NCBI GenBank assembly: GCA_900555725.1
Contig: USMD01000011.1
Coordinates: 1-30,170 of the forward strand
Length of the DNA: 30,170 nt
DNA from: an uncultured Garciella sp.
Lineage (GTDB): Bacteria; Bacillota; Clostridia; Eubacteriales; Garciellaceae
Reading direction: 5' to 3'
The notes under the pieces: model-generated
What the model saw: only the letters and a program-made list of their open reading frames with translations
The model's database searches: none
What the model was told of the DNA's origin: nothing
Shown: piece after piece, positions 7,772 to 14,485 of the stretch
How positions within the stretch are numbered: position 1 is the stretch's first letter
How the letters are laid out: each line of letters starts with the position of its first letter
Program-made: the position numbers and the translations under genes

Positions 7772-8932
7772 TTATCTATATTTTCCATGGTAAATACGAG
7801 TAAAAAAGTCGACTAGGGGGTTGTCTCTTCTTAGCTCTACTGCTTGATGAAGGCATAATTCGTGACAGCACATGCACTCAATACATAAATTATAGTCTAT
7901 CTTTTTAGTATCCTGGTGAATTGCTTGTACCGGACAGCTATCAACGCACATATTACACCCTTTACATCTTTTTGTATCAATTCTTGGCCTAGTTTTTAAA
8001 AAATCAATTATCTTAACTAAAATTTTATAATTTTTCCCTTTGAAACTTTCGAATCTTTTAGGAAGCTTAAATCCTTCTAGTCTAGGGGGTGTAGAATAGT
8101 CTCCATCAATCTCTATTTTATCTAAGTTGGATTCCCCTAATTCTCTTTTTTGTGCTGCCACTAATATAGGAACATTTTCTATCCTTAGACCCAACATAGC
8201 AGTAGCCACTCTATCTAAGGCTAAGGGATCAGCACTAAGAAGAATTTTCCCAGCAGAATAAACTCCTCCTGCGGTTGGCCCCTCTCCTTCCATAGCAGTA
8301 ATTCCATCCATAATATGTAGTCCCACTTTAACAGCTTGATGAATATCTGCAATGGCTTCTCCCAAGTCCTTAGGATCCCAAGCTATACGATGATACTCCG
8401 CTTTTCTTAGGCCAGGGATACAGCCAAAGAGATTTTTCACAGCGCCGGTATAGATTGCCCCTGAATGGGTCTTTAACTTAGGAAGATTGATTACAAAGTC
8501 CGCCTCAAACATAGGCTTTGCCAAATACATTTTTTCCACACAACCACTAGAAGGTACTACCTCTACTACCCCTTCCCTGTCAAAGTTCTTTATTAGGGCT
8601 CCTTCTTCCTTGGCTATCCTTTCGAATCCCGAAACAACAAAGCTCTGGGCTGTTGGAGCAATCCCTCCTATAGCTCCCCCTGAACTATCTCCTATCCAAA
8701 CAATACATCCTTGTTTCTTTAGTATTTGTATCAGTGCCCGAACAAACCTTTCATGGGTAATCGCCCCACTGTCAGAGGTTTTAGGGCCAATTAAATTTAC
8801 CTTGAGAAGCACTTTCATCCCAGGGGATATAAACCTTTCCCACCCCCCTAGAAGCTTGATCCCTGTTTCAATCTGTTTTTTTATAAGGCCTAGATCATAC
8901 TGGGCACACTCCTTAATCACTACCCTAGTCAT
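7772..8932 (-). CDS. DUF362 protein with C-terminal 2x[4Fe-4S] ferredoxin domain
   Basis: The 386-residue product has an N-terminal DUF362 domain (about residues 1-290). Typical stretches are VLLKVNLIGPKTSDSGAITH, WIGDSSGGAIGG, FVINLPKLKTHSGAIYTGAVKNLFG and MDGITAMEGEGPTAGG. It ends in a bacterial ferredoxin domain with Cx2Cx2Cx3CP (CKGCNMCVDSCP, near residue 322) and CIECMCCHELC (near residue 349), enough for two 4Fe-4S clusters. DUF362 proteins are cytoplasmic with no settled function; the FeS domain implies electron transfer or redox sensing. The start ATG has GGGAG eight bases upstream. The gene is monocistronic between hydA and the PsiE-like gene, with a 9-bp inverted repeat across its probable -10. 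Confidence 0.88.
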   Translation of the reverse strand: MTRVVIKECAQYDLGLIKKQIETGIKLLGGWERFISPGMKVLLKVNLIGPKTSDSGAITHERFVRALIQILKKQGCIVWIGDSSGGAIGGIAPTAQSFVVSGFERIAKEEGALIKNFDREGVVEVVPSSGCVEKMYLAKPMFEADFVINLPKLKTHSGAIYTGAVKNLFGCIPGLRKAEYHRIAWDPKDLGEAIADIHQAVKVGLHIMDGITAMEGEGPTAGGVYSAGKILLSADPLALDRVATAMLGLRIENVPILVAAQKRELGESNLDKIEIDGDYSTPPRLEGFKLPKRFESFKGKNYKILVKIIDFLKTRPRIDTKRCKGCNMCVDSCPVQAIHQDTKKIDYNLCIECMCCHELCLHQAVELRRDNPLVDFFTRIYHGKYR

Positions 8933-8982
8933 TTTTCATGTCTCCCTTCTTTTACAGGCTCCTTTTAGAATATTTCTATTAG

Positions 8983-9007
8983 ATTGGTTATTTCCATTAT
9001 AACCAAT
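8983..9007 (-). promoter_or_regulatory. Promoter with overlapping inverted-repeat operator
   Basis: A perfect 9-bp inverted repeat, ATTGGTTAT (8983-8991) and ATAACCAAT (8999-9007), has a 7-base spacer. The minus strand carries TATAAT at 8996-9001 inside the repeat. The -35 is poor. This is the geometry of a repressor site over a -10 box and would control the DUF362 gene. Confidence 0.45.
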
Positions 9008-9120
9008 TAGGTCCTCTTTTCCAGTATTCTTTTGAAATCTTTTCCTTAATCCTTCAATAAACTCCTATTTTTGTGGGTTTCTTCCCATAGACCTCCTGTT
9101 TTTCTAAAATTTTTCATAGC

Positions 9121-9164
9121 AAAAAAAAGAAAAACCTTTAAACTACTGAGTCCAAAGGTTTTTC
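9121..9164 (-). terminator. Rho-independent terminator after the PsiE-like gene
   Basis: Arms 9129-9139 and 9154-9164 form an 11-bp perfect stem (GAAAAACCTTT). On the minus strand it is followed by a run of T residues. It closes the small membrane-protein gene. Confidence 0.8.
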
Positions 9165-9179
9165 AAAACTATGGGAAAA

Positions 9180-9572
9180 TCATTCCTTCCGCTGTTCCTG
9201 TTTCCATTTTTCGATTAAAAAATTTCGTACTGCAAAAAGAATTGCAATAGAAAGTACACCCAATAGTATTCCAAAACTATCTGGATGTTTAACCAATAGG
9301 GAACGGGAAATGGTGAAAATTAAAACATCGATTACTTGGTTGGGATCATGACTGTTGAGCATCTTGAGAAATTCCAAGGCAATGACTAGATTTAAAGCAT
9401 TCCCTAAGAAATCAGAAAAATAAGCACTTTCATCTGGAGAATAAGGCAGTTTAAAAATAGCCCCGGCCAAAAAAGTTCCTTCAATAACAATAGAAATAAT
9501 AATAATGATAGAAACCAAAAATTCTAACCAGTTTACCCATCTAAAATTCATTTTCCTTAGTTTTTCTAGCAT
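9180..9572 (-). CDS. Small PsiE-like membrane protein
   Basis: The 130-residue product has about four membrane helices. It has a conserved-looking centre, ALNLVIALEFLKMLNSHDP, then VIDVLIFTISRSLLVKHPDS, a final helix and a basic tail. The pattern resembles PsiE-like (phosphate-starvation-inducible E) inner-membrane proteins, whose function is unknown. The start ATG has GGAGGG seven bases upstream. The gene is followed by its own terminator. The IS605 right-end relic finishes only about 34 bases upstream of the start codon, so any original promoter may have been displaced. The gene being real is likely; the family call is tentative. Confidence 0.65.
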   Translation of the reverse strand: MLEKLRKMNFRWVNWLEFLVSIIIIISIVIEGTFLAGAIFKLPYSPDESAYFSDFLGNALNLVIALEFLKMLNSHDPNQVIDVLIFTISRSLLVKHPDSFGILLGVLSIAILFAVRNFLIEKWKQEQRKE

Positions 9573-9606
9573 TACAACCCTCCTTTGTTTTTCATAAGTC
9601 CTCTTT

Positions 9607-9750
9607 GTGAACTACTCACCACCTATAGAGGTGGATGACTTCCTGTTTCCATGAGTTCGCAACCTACACTCTCCACAGGCGTAACTTCGGGCAGCACCTG
9701 CCCTAGATGCCGATCATTTCGGGTTCTTTGGTACCTTGGATATTTTACGT
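9607..9750 (-). ncRNA. Possible residual omega-RNA (reRNA) scaffold
   Basis: In IS605-family elements the guide RNA is transcribed from the 3' end of tnpB to the right end, and its guide lies just outside. All of those parts are visible here: the tnpB tail, the terminal hairpin and the TTCAC end. The guide-equivalent sequence would run leftwards from 9606, just upstream of the PsiE-like gene. Whether any RNA is made is unknown. The 5' limit is arbitrary. Confidence 0.35.
9623..9730 (-). pseudogene. tnpB: 3' fragment of tnpB (IS605 RNA-guided nuclease)
   Basis: One minus-strand frame gives NDRHLGQVLPEVTPVES followed by ETGSHPPL and a TAG stop at 9623-9625. The PEVTPVE stretch close to the stop is a familiar TnpB C-terminal tail that follows the zinc-finger and NAA motifs. 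Neither of those motifs is left, and further upstream the frames are broken by stops and shifts. The gene has lost its RuvC-like catalytic region and is dead. In intact elements this segment doubles as the guide-RNA scaffold. Confidence 0.55.
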
Positions 9751-9918
9751 ATGGTACGTATGAAAGACAAAAACTCATCGCTTGGTTATCACATTCAGGG
9801 TTTTAGCGGTTTCTCCATGCGACCCCATATGCCCAGTTATCAAAGAACGTTCATAACTATATTATATCAAAAAGATAAAACCTTGCCAATTCATCTCCTG
9901 CCTATCCCTCACTATATT

Positions 9919-10215
9919 TTATTTATCTAAATATGCCGATGGAGCAGGTGGTGCCCCTCTTTTGTGTTCCATGTAATTTACCAATAGGAATGAAATCAAT
10001 CCACATCCACATCCAAATACAATAGCCAGTATTCCAAAAGGTTCTCCTAAAATCTGCCATATTACAACGGTGATAGAACCTACTATAATAGATACCTTAC
10101 CTGCATTTATCGTTGCTTTAGGCACTGCTAGACCTAGGGCATAGGCAGCAAAGGGGCCAGCGGAACGCAGGGCAAAGGCAAATAAATTCAAGGTAAGAAC
10201 ATTTCTATAAAATAT
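9919..10215 (-). pseudogene. C-terminal remnant of a sodium:solute symporter
   Basis: The open frame encodes about 98 residues: LNLFAFALRSAGPFAAYALGL, two more hydrophobic helices and the tail HKRGAPPAPSAYLDK. This is the C-terminal end of SSS-family (TC 2.A.21) sodium:solute symporters, normally about 450-500 residues. A TAA at 10216-10218 ends the readable frame upstream, and the TTG at 10191 lies inside the homologous region rather than at a real start. No ribosome site fits. About four-fifths of the gene is missing. It lies beside the IS605 relic, which suggests a deletion or insertion event there. The symporter family is fairly sure; its substrate cannot be told. Confidence 0.65.
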
Positions 10216-10265
10216 TTATATGCTGCATATTTCAGTTTTTTCATCTTTTTCCTATCCCAAACAAA

Positions 10266-10301
10266 AAAGGTGCGATAGGGTTTTATGCCCATAGCACCTT
10301 T
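10266..10301 (-). terminator. Terminator hairpin stranded upstream of the symporter remnant
   Basis: The minus strand forms AAAGGTGC...GCACCTTT with an inner TATGGG/CCCTAT stem and small bulges, followed by TTTTTT. It points leftwards, but no gene remains to its right on that strand before the divergent MoxR gene. T-box or other riboswitch motifs were looked for and not found. Confidence 0.6.
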
Positions 10302-10437
10302 GCTTATAATATTATTCATTATAAATATATCCTCAATATTTGTCAAACTTTTTTAATAATTCTAAAATATGTGTTTTTTCTCATTTCATATTTGCAACAC
10401 TTCGACAAAAATCCTTTCAATAGGTCCTATGACTTCA

Positions 10438-10465
10438 TTGACACAAAAAAAACCAATGATATAAT
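10438..10465 (+). promoter_or_regulatory. Consensus sigma-A promoter of the MoxR-VWA operon
   Basis: TTGACA (10438-10443) and TATAAT (10460-10465) are both perfect and are separated by 16 bases. Transcription should start near 10472, leaving a leader of about 90 bases. Such a strong promoter argues for high constitutive or repressor-controlled expression. Confidence 0.85.
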
Positions 10466-10563
10466 TAATTGTAAGAAATGGACTAATAAAGAATATAATG
10501 CTATTGAAATAAAAACTATTTTAGGAAAACATTTTTAGATTTCCATTACTGGAGGGACAATAT

Positions 10564-11478
10564 TTGTTAGATTTTCTAAAAGAAGAAGGAATCCGTGAAA
10601 ATTTAATCACTGAAATTGAGCAATTTAGAAAATTTTATAAAGTAAACTCTCATGTAGAATATCGAATTCCAAAACCAAGATATTACTATTACGGAAAAAC
10701 CGTCTGGGAAGAAGCCCTTACAGCTCTTTTATGTGGAGAAAATCTTCTTTTAGCTGGACCAAAGGCCACCGGAAAGAATGTCCTAGCAGAAAATCTAGCA
10801 GCTGCTTTTCAGAGACCTAGTTGGGATATTTCCTTTTATATTAACACTGACTTTTCGTCCCTTATTGGCACTGATACCTTTAAAGACGGCCAAGTGGTTC
10901 TAAGGCAAGGTCCCATCTATGAATGCGCCCAATGGGGAGGCTTTGGAATACTCGATGAAATCAATATGGCCAAAAATGAATCCATTGCAGTCCTTCATGC
11001 TACTTTGGACTTTCGAAAGATCATTGATATTCCCGGTTATGATAAAATTTCCCTTGATGACGCTACTAGATTTATCGCAACTATGAATTATGGATATGCA
11101 GGTACTAGAGAACTTAACGAAGCCCTCACTTCTCGCTTTATGGTCATAGAAATGCCTAGTATTTCCTCTGAAAATTTAAAAAAACTCCTTCAAAAAGAAT
11201 TCCCAAATATGAAAAAGGATTATATAGAACAATTTAGTGGACTCTTCCAAGATCTTCAGAAAAAAAGTCAAAACTCCGAAATTTCTACCAAGTCTGTAGA
11301 CCTTAGAGGACTTCTTTCTTCCATTCACCTTATAGGCAAAGGGCTAGAAGCAAACAAAGCGTTGCAAATGGGGATTGCCAATAAATCCTTTGATGACTTT
11401 GAACGAGAACTTGTCCAGGATGTCATCCATCTGAGAATACCAGAAAACCTAGAAAGAGGTGAAATCTTTACAGATTGA
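10564..11478 (+). CDS. MoxR-type AAA+ ATPase (AAA_5)
   Basis: The 304-residue product is an AAA+ ATPase of the MoxR/CbbQ/NorQ/GvpN group. Walker A is GPKATGKN (about residues 65-72), Walker B is GFGILDEINMAK (from about 126), sensor 1 is FIATMNYGYAG (about 170) and the arginine-finger region is EALTSRF (about 188). An N-terminal stretch of about 60 residues and a C-terminal helical lid complete the usual size. MoxR proteins work with VWA partners to insert metals into, or remodel, enzymes; such a partner is encoded directly downstream. The start is TTG with GGAGGG eight bases upstream; no ATG fits. The stop overlaps the next start (TTGA), indicating translational coupling. The client is unknown. 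Confidence 0.9.
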   Translation: MLDFLKEEGIRENLITEIEQFRKFYKVNSHVEYRIPKPRYYYYGKTVWEEALTALLCGENLLLAGPKATGKNVLAENLAAAFQRPSWDISFYINTDFSSLIGTDTFKDGQVVLRQGPIYECAQWGGFGILDEINMAKNESIAVLHATLDFRKIIDIPGYDKISLDDATRFIATMNYGYAGTRELNEALTSRFMVIEMPSISSENLKKLLQKEFPNMKKDYIEQFSGLFQDLQKKSQNSEISTKSVDLRGLLSSIHLIGKGLEANKALQMGIANKSFDDFERELVQDVIHLRIPENLERGEIFTD

Positions 11479-13208
11479 TTATGGAAGATCAAAACAAAGA
11501 AAAATTAAGAGCTTTCAATATCATATGGAATGCCTCTGATGACTATTCCTTTGAACCGGAAACTATAGCTTATGACCAAAATGGAAAAGCAGATCTTTAC
11601 TGGAACTATATCATCGGTGCTGTCCATAAATATTATGACTATTCCCTCCTAGAAACTTTTTTTAAAGATCTAAAAAAAGATAAGCACTATGATCTTTATG
11701 AAAAATTGACATGGATAGGTTTAGAAAATGCTACTTATGAAAAAGGAGAAGAGGAACGACCTGTTTTAGAGAATCTTCGCCAAAATTATGCAAAAAAAGT
11801 AATCCAAAAAAGAGAGATTTCCCCTACGGAGGATCTTTTCCATAAAATCAAAATCGCCCATTTTCAAAAAATCCTAGGACAAGAGCCAAAACTAACAGGT
11901 CCTGCATTAAACCTTCTAAAGGATTTAGAATTTCATAAATCTATGGACACAAAACAAATCATCCTTCAGATCAACGAAATTATAAAGATTTATTTTTCAT
12001 TTGATCCTTCTACCAATAAGACAGATCCATCGAAAAAAATAATCAAGAACAGAAAAATCATCTACTTTGGAAATCAAAAACTCTCCTTCTATGGAAATCC
12101 TTTTAAAAAACGATTGGATATAGGATCCGCTGAATATTCTGAAGGAATTCATTTTAAAGAAAAAGGACAAAAGCCCAATAAAATAGCCTTTCATTGGCTA
12201 CATTTTATAGAACAAAGGGATAAAGCCTTAAGGAAATCTATGGAAAGCCTTTTTGGAACTTCTATTCTTTCAGATTCTCAGACAAAAACCCTAGAAAATA
12301 CTTTGTGTAATGGTAATCATAAAAATTGCCATCTTCATTTCACCCGAGGAGAATTTCAAGATAATGAAAAGATAACTTATCAGAAAAAAATGATGCTAGA
12401 CCAGAGAGAAAAAAACAAAAATTATTACCTAAAGAATCTTGCTCGAAATAATAATAGTATTACAAAGCTTACCGATAAAATCAAAAACACTATGCTGATC
12501 AATTCCCAATCCTACCCTAGTAGATCAAAGTCCGGAAAACTTGTAGCAGGAAAGATTTGGAGGGCGCTCTACCTTCAAGATAGTAAGATCTTTATAAAAA
12601 ATCTTCAAGAAGACATAGGAAATTTAACAGTAGATCTTCTACTGGATGGGTCCGCTTCTCAAATCTACCGCCAAGAAAAAATCGCCACAGAGGGATATAT
12701 CATAGCAGAAAGTCTGACCCGCTGTCATATTCCCGTAAAAATTTATTCCTTTTGTAATATGGAAAGTTACACGGTTATCAACCTTTTCCGTGATTACAAA
12801 GAGGTCAATAAAAATGAAAATATTTTTCATTACTATGCCGCAGGCTATAATCGAGACGGCTTAGCCATTCGCACTGCATTGTATGGAATGAAAGATTCTA
12901 TTAGCGAAAATAAAATTCTCATTGTTCTTTCCGACGGGAAACCAAATGATATACAGAACATCCCCACGAATGGACTTTTTAGTACCCATCATGAATATAC
13001 AGATGCCACAGGAATAGAGGATACCGCCCAAGAAGTGAGGAAGGGGCTTCAAAGGGGAATTTCCATCCTCTGCGTCTTTACTGGACGGGATGAGGACCTC
13101 CCTGCTGCAAAAAAGATCTATGGGCACCATTTAGCCCATATCCCATCTCCAGAAAGATTTGCTGATACTGTAGGCGTTTTACTACAAAATGAACTGAATC
13201 AGCTGTAA
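11475..13208 (+). CDS. VWA domain protein, MoxR partner (CoxE/NorD-like)
   Basis: The 577-residue product is largely hydrophilic. The first about 380 residues match no family I recognise and are rich in Lys, Asn and Phe. The C-terminal third is a von Willebrand A domain. Its MIDAS is DGSAS (near residue 390), a central GYNRDGLAIRTAL supplies the third-loop residue, and ILIVLSDGKPND (near 482) supplies the Asp. CobT, NorD and CbbO have this C-terminal VWA layout and act with their AAA+ partner. Translation may start at the TTG overlapping the previous stop, or at the ATG at 11481; neither has an ideally spaced site, though AGAGGTGA lies about 15-20 bases upstream. It should form a complex with the MoxR protein in the cytoplasm. 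Confidence 0.85.
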   Translation: MIMEDQNKEKLRAFNIIWNASDDYSFEPETIAYDQNGKADLYWNYIIGAVHKYYDYSLLETFFKDLKKDKHYDLYEKLTWIGLENATYEKGEEERPVLENLRQNYAKKVIQKREISPTEDLFHKIKIAHFQKILGQEPKLTGPALNLLKDLEFHKSMDTKQIILQINEIIKIYFSFDPSTNKTDPSKKIIKNRKIIYFGNQKLSFYGNPFKKRLDIGSAEYSEGIHFKEKGQKPNKIAFHWLHFIEQRDKALRKSMESLFGTSILSDSQTKTLENTLCNGNHKNCHLHFTRGEFQDNEKITYQKKMMLDQREKNKNYYLKNLARNNNSITKLTDKIKNTMLINSQSYPSRSKSGKLVAGKIWRALYLQDSKIFIKNLQEDIGNLTVDLLLDGSASQIYRQEKIATEGYIIAESLTRCHIPVKIYSFCNMESYTVINLFRDYKEVNKNENIFHYYAAGYNRDGLAIRTALYGMKDSISENKILIVLSDGKPNDIQNIPTNGLFSTHHEYTDATGIEDTAQEVRKGLQRGISILCVFTGRDEDLPAAKKIYGHHLAHIPSPERFADTVGVLLQNELNQL

Positions 13209-13233
13209 AAAAGTGAGTATAAAATCGAAAAAT

Positions 13234-13445
13234 ATGCAATTTTTTGTCAATCACAAAAGTGATCCTAATATGGCAATAGGATATTTCCTTGCTACATTCA
13301 CTTCAGGAAATATCCCACCGTCTTTATAGAATCACTCTTCCTAATGGCGACAACCATGTTCCCGTTTCCCAACTTTATAATTCTCTCCAATATGATATTT
13401 TTACAGACTCAAATTGGTCTAAAACGATTAGATTAATTGGATATA
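13234..13445 (+). pseudogene. Unidentified frameshifted coding remnant
   Basis: An ATG at 13234 opens a 31-codon frame (MQFFVNHKSDPNMAIGYF...) that stops at 13327-13329. Overlapping it in the next frame is coding-like sequence reading LYRITLPNGDNHVPVSQLYN, then DIFTDSNWSKTIRLIGYR up to about 13440. A single indel would join the two into one protein of about 70 residues. The second frame then runs into the opposite-strand permease gene. I do not recognise the family. A perfect 11-bp stem, GGATATTTCCT/AGGAAATATCC (13279-13289 and 13305-13315), lies inside, so an RNA or hairpin role is an alternative. Confidence 0.35.
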
Positions 13446-14389
13446 GAAACTCCATCATTCCTTTTATTTTTTACTTTTTTTGCTACGTAAGTGGTTAAAA
13501 TTGGAATAAGTATTGCAGTAATGATAGTAGAAGCTGCTACCTGAGCAGTGGCAATTTCTGAAGCCGCTTGTAGACTTGGATCTGCCAGTGCTACAGCCGC
13601 AGGCGTTGCTACTGCATTACCAGCTGTACTAGCTGCTGCTGCTCCCGCAATACCAGAACCACCGGCTATCCGATCAGAGAAAATACATACAATACCAGTG
13701 ATTACAGCTGTCAATACACCTAAAATAATACCGGGAATTCCGGCTTCAATTAACATATTAAAGTTGATTCCCGTACCTAGACCAAAGGCAAAAAAAGGAA
13801 TTAACATATCTCCACCAGCACCTAGAAATTTTTTCATATCTTCGTCTAAATTGCCTACAATCATACCAATCACAATAGGGAGAATAACAGCTACTAATGT
13901 CATAAATGGGATCTGTGCTACTCCTGCAGTTCCCAAAGCTACTAATGTGAGGAAGGGACCGTCATTCATAGAAATAATGGAAATAGCACCTACATCTGTT
14001 TCATCCCCAAACTCACCAGTCAAGGCAGCATAAAGACCACCATTGGTATTGGTCATTGCAGATATAATGGCCAATGGAGTAAGCCCTAAAAGACCATTTT
14101 CTCCCAAAAAATATTGTACAGCAAGTCCGAAAGCTACTCCGGCAACAAACTTACCTAATGTAATGCTAAATCCTTTTTTTAAAGCTTTTGGAGCGGCTTT
14201 AAAACTCATTTGAGAACCCATTACAAACAAGAAAACACCGAGAATAGCCATAGATCCATCAGCAATAGCAGTTGTAAAGCCTCCGATTTCAAGAACTTCA
14301 GGCCAAATCGTATTTATAATTGCTCCTAAAAGAAGTGGTATCACCATCATGCCACCTGGAACTCTTTCTATAGCTTTTTTTATCTTCAT
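13433..14389 (-). CDS. kdgT: 2-keto-3-deoxygluconate permease family transporter
   Basis: The 318-residue membrane protein opens with MKIKKAIERVPGGMMVIPLL, as in the KdgT family (TC 2.A.10). About ten helices follow, with glycine-rich signatures such as SAMTNTNGGLYAALTGEFG, FFAFGLGTGINF and AGAAAASTAGNAVATPAA. KdgT imports 2-keto-3-deoxygluconate by proton symport in enterobacteria. The length is normal. AAGGGG lies eight bases before the ATG. It is the last gene of the unit SAF subunit - dehydratase - permease, with a 28-base hairpin in the 96-base gap after the dehydratase. The context of a UxaA-type dehydratase supports a sugar-acid substrate, but not specifically KDG. Confidence 0.88.
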   Translation of the reverse strand: MKIKKAIERVPGGMMVIPLLLGAIINTIWPEVLEIGGFTTAIADGSMAILGVFLFVMGSQMSFKAAPKALKKGFSITLGKFVAGVAFGLAVQYFLGENGLLGLTPLAIISAMTNTNGGLYAALTGEFGDETDVGAISIISMNDGPFLTLVALGTAGVAQIPFMTLVAVILPIVIGMIVGNLDEDMKKFLGAGGDMLIPFFAFGLGTGINFNMLIEAGIPGIILGVLTAVITGIVCIFSDRIAGGSGIAGAAAASTAGNAVATPAAVALADPSLQAASEIATAQVAASTIITAILIPILTTYVAKKVKNKRNDGVSISN

Positions 14390-14446
14390 GGTTTAACCCC
14401 TTTCTAGATATTGTTTTACTCATCATACTCCATGTATCAATAAGAC

Positions 14447-14474
14447 TGAATAGAGCCCAAAAGAGCCCTATTCA
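14447..14474 (-). other. Intra-operon hairpin between uxaA and kdgT
   Basis: TGAATAGAGC (14447-14456) pairs with GCCCTATTCA (14465-14474) with one mismatch. There is no T-run after it, so RNA processing or mild attenuation between the dehydratase and permease is more likely than full termination. Confidence 0.4.
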
Positions 14475-14485
14475 TGTAGAAACTT

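Larger units (their letters stand above)
9607..9850 (-). mobile_element. IS200/IS605-type element remnant (right end)
   Basis: The stretch reads leftwards as the 3' part of a tnpB-bearing element. It ends in a 6-bp hairpin (CCACCT/AGGTGG, arms 9619-9624 and 9629-9634, loop of four), then GAGTAGTTCAC, which is typical of IS605-family right ends in Firmicutes. The right boundary is 9607; the left boundary could not be placed, and 9850 is an estimate. No tnpA and no full tnpB remain. Confidence 0.6.

Noticed and set aside
8487..9002. 171-codon plus-strand ORF opposite the DUF362 gene
   Set aside because: It is antisense to a gene with clear DUF362 motifs, lacks a ribosome site and has a low-complexity Ser/Pro/Thr-rich translation typical of shadow frames.
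9736..9930. 64-codon plus-strand ORF in the IS605 relic
   Set aside because: The stretch is better explained as complement of the tnpB tail and right end, which read on the minus strand.
10266..10400. T-box or riboswitch leader at the stranded terminator
   Set aside because: The hairpin resembles a T-box terminator, but the conserved GGTGGNACCGCG-type antiterminator element and other leader motifs are not present to its right.
10564..13208. MoxR-VWA pair as a phage-defence ternary system
   Set aside because: Some defence loci use MoxR and VWA proteins, but they come with an extra phosphatase or protease gene, and none is present here.
13548..14033. 161-codon plus-strand ORF rich in Ala, Pro and Ile
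   Set aside because: It is the complement of the kdgT helices; the repetitive composition reflects antisense of Gly/Ala/Val codons.
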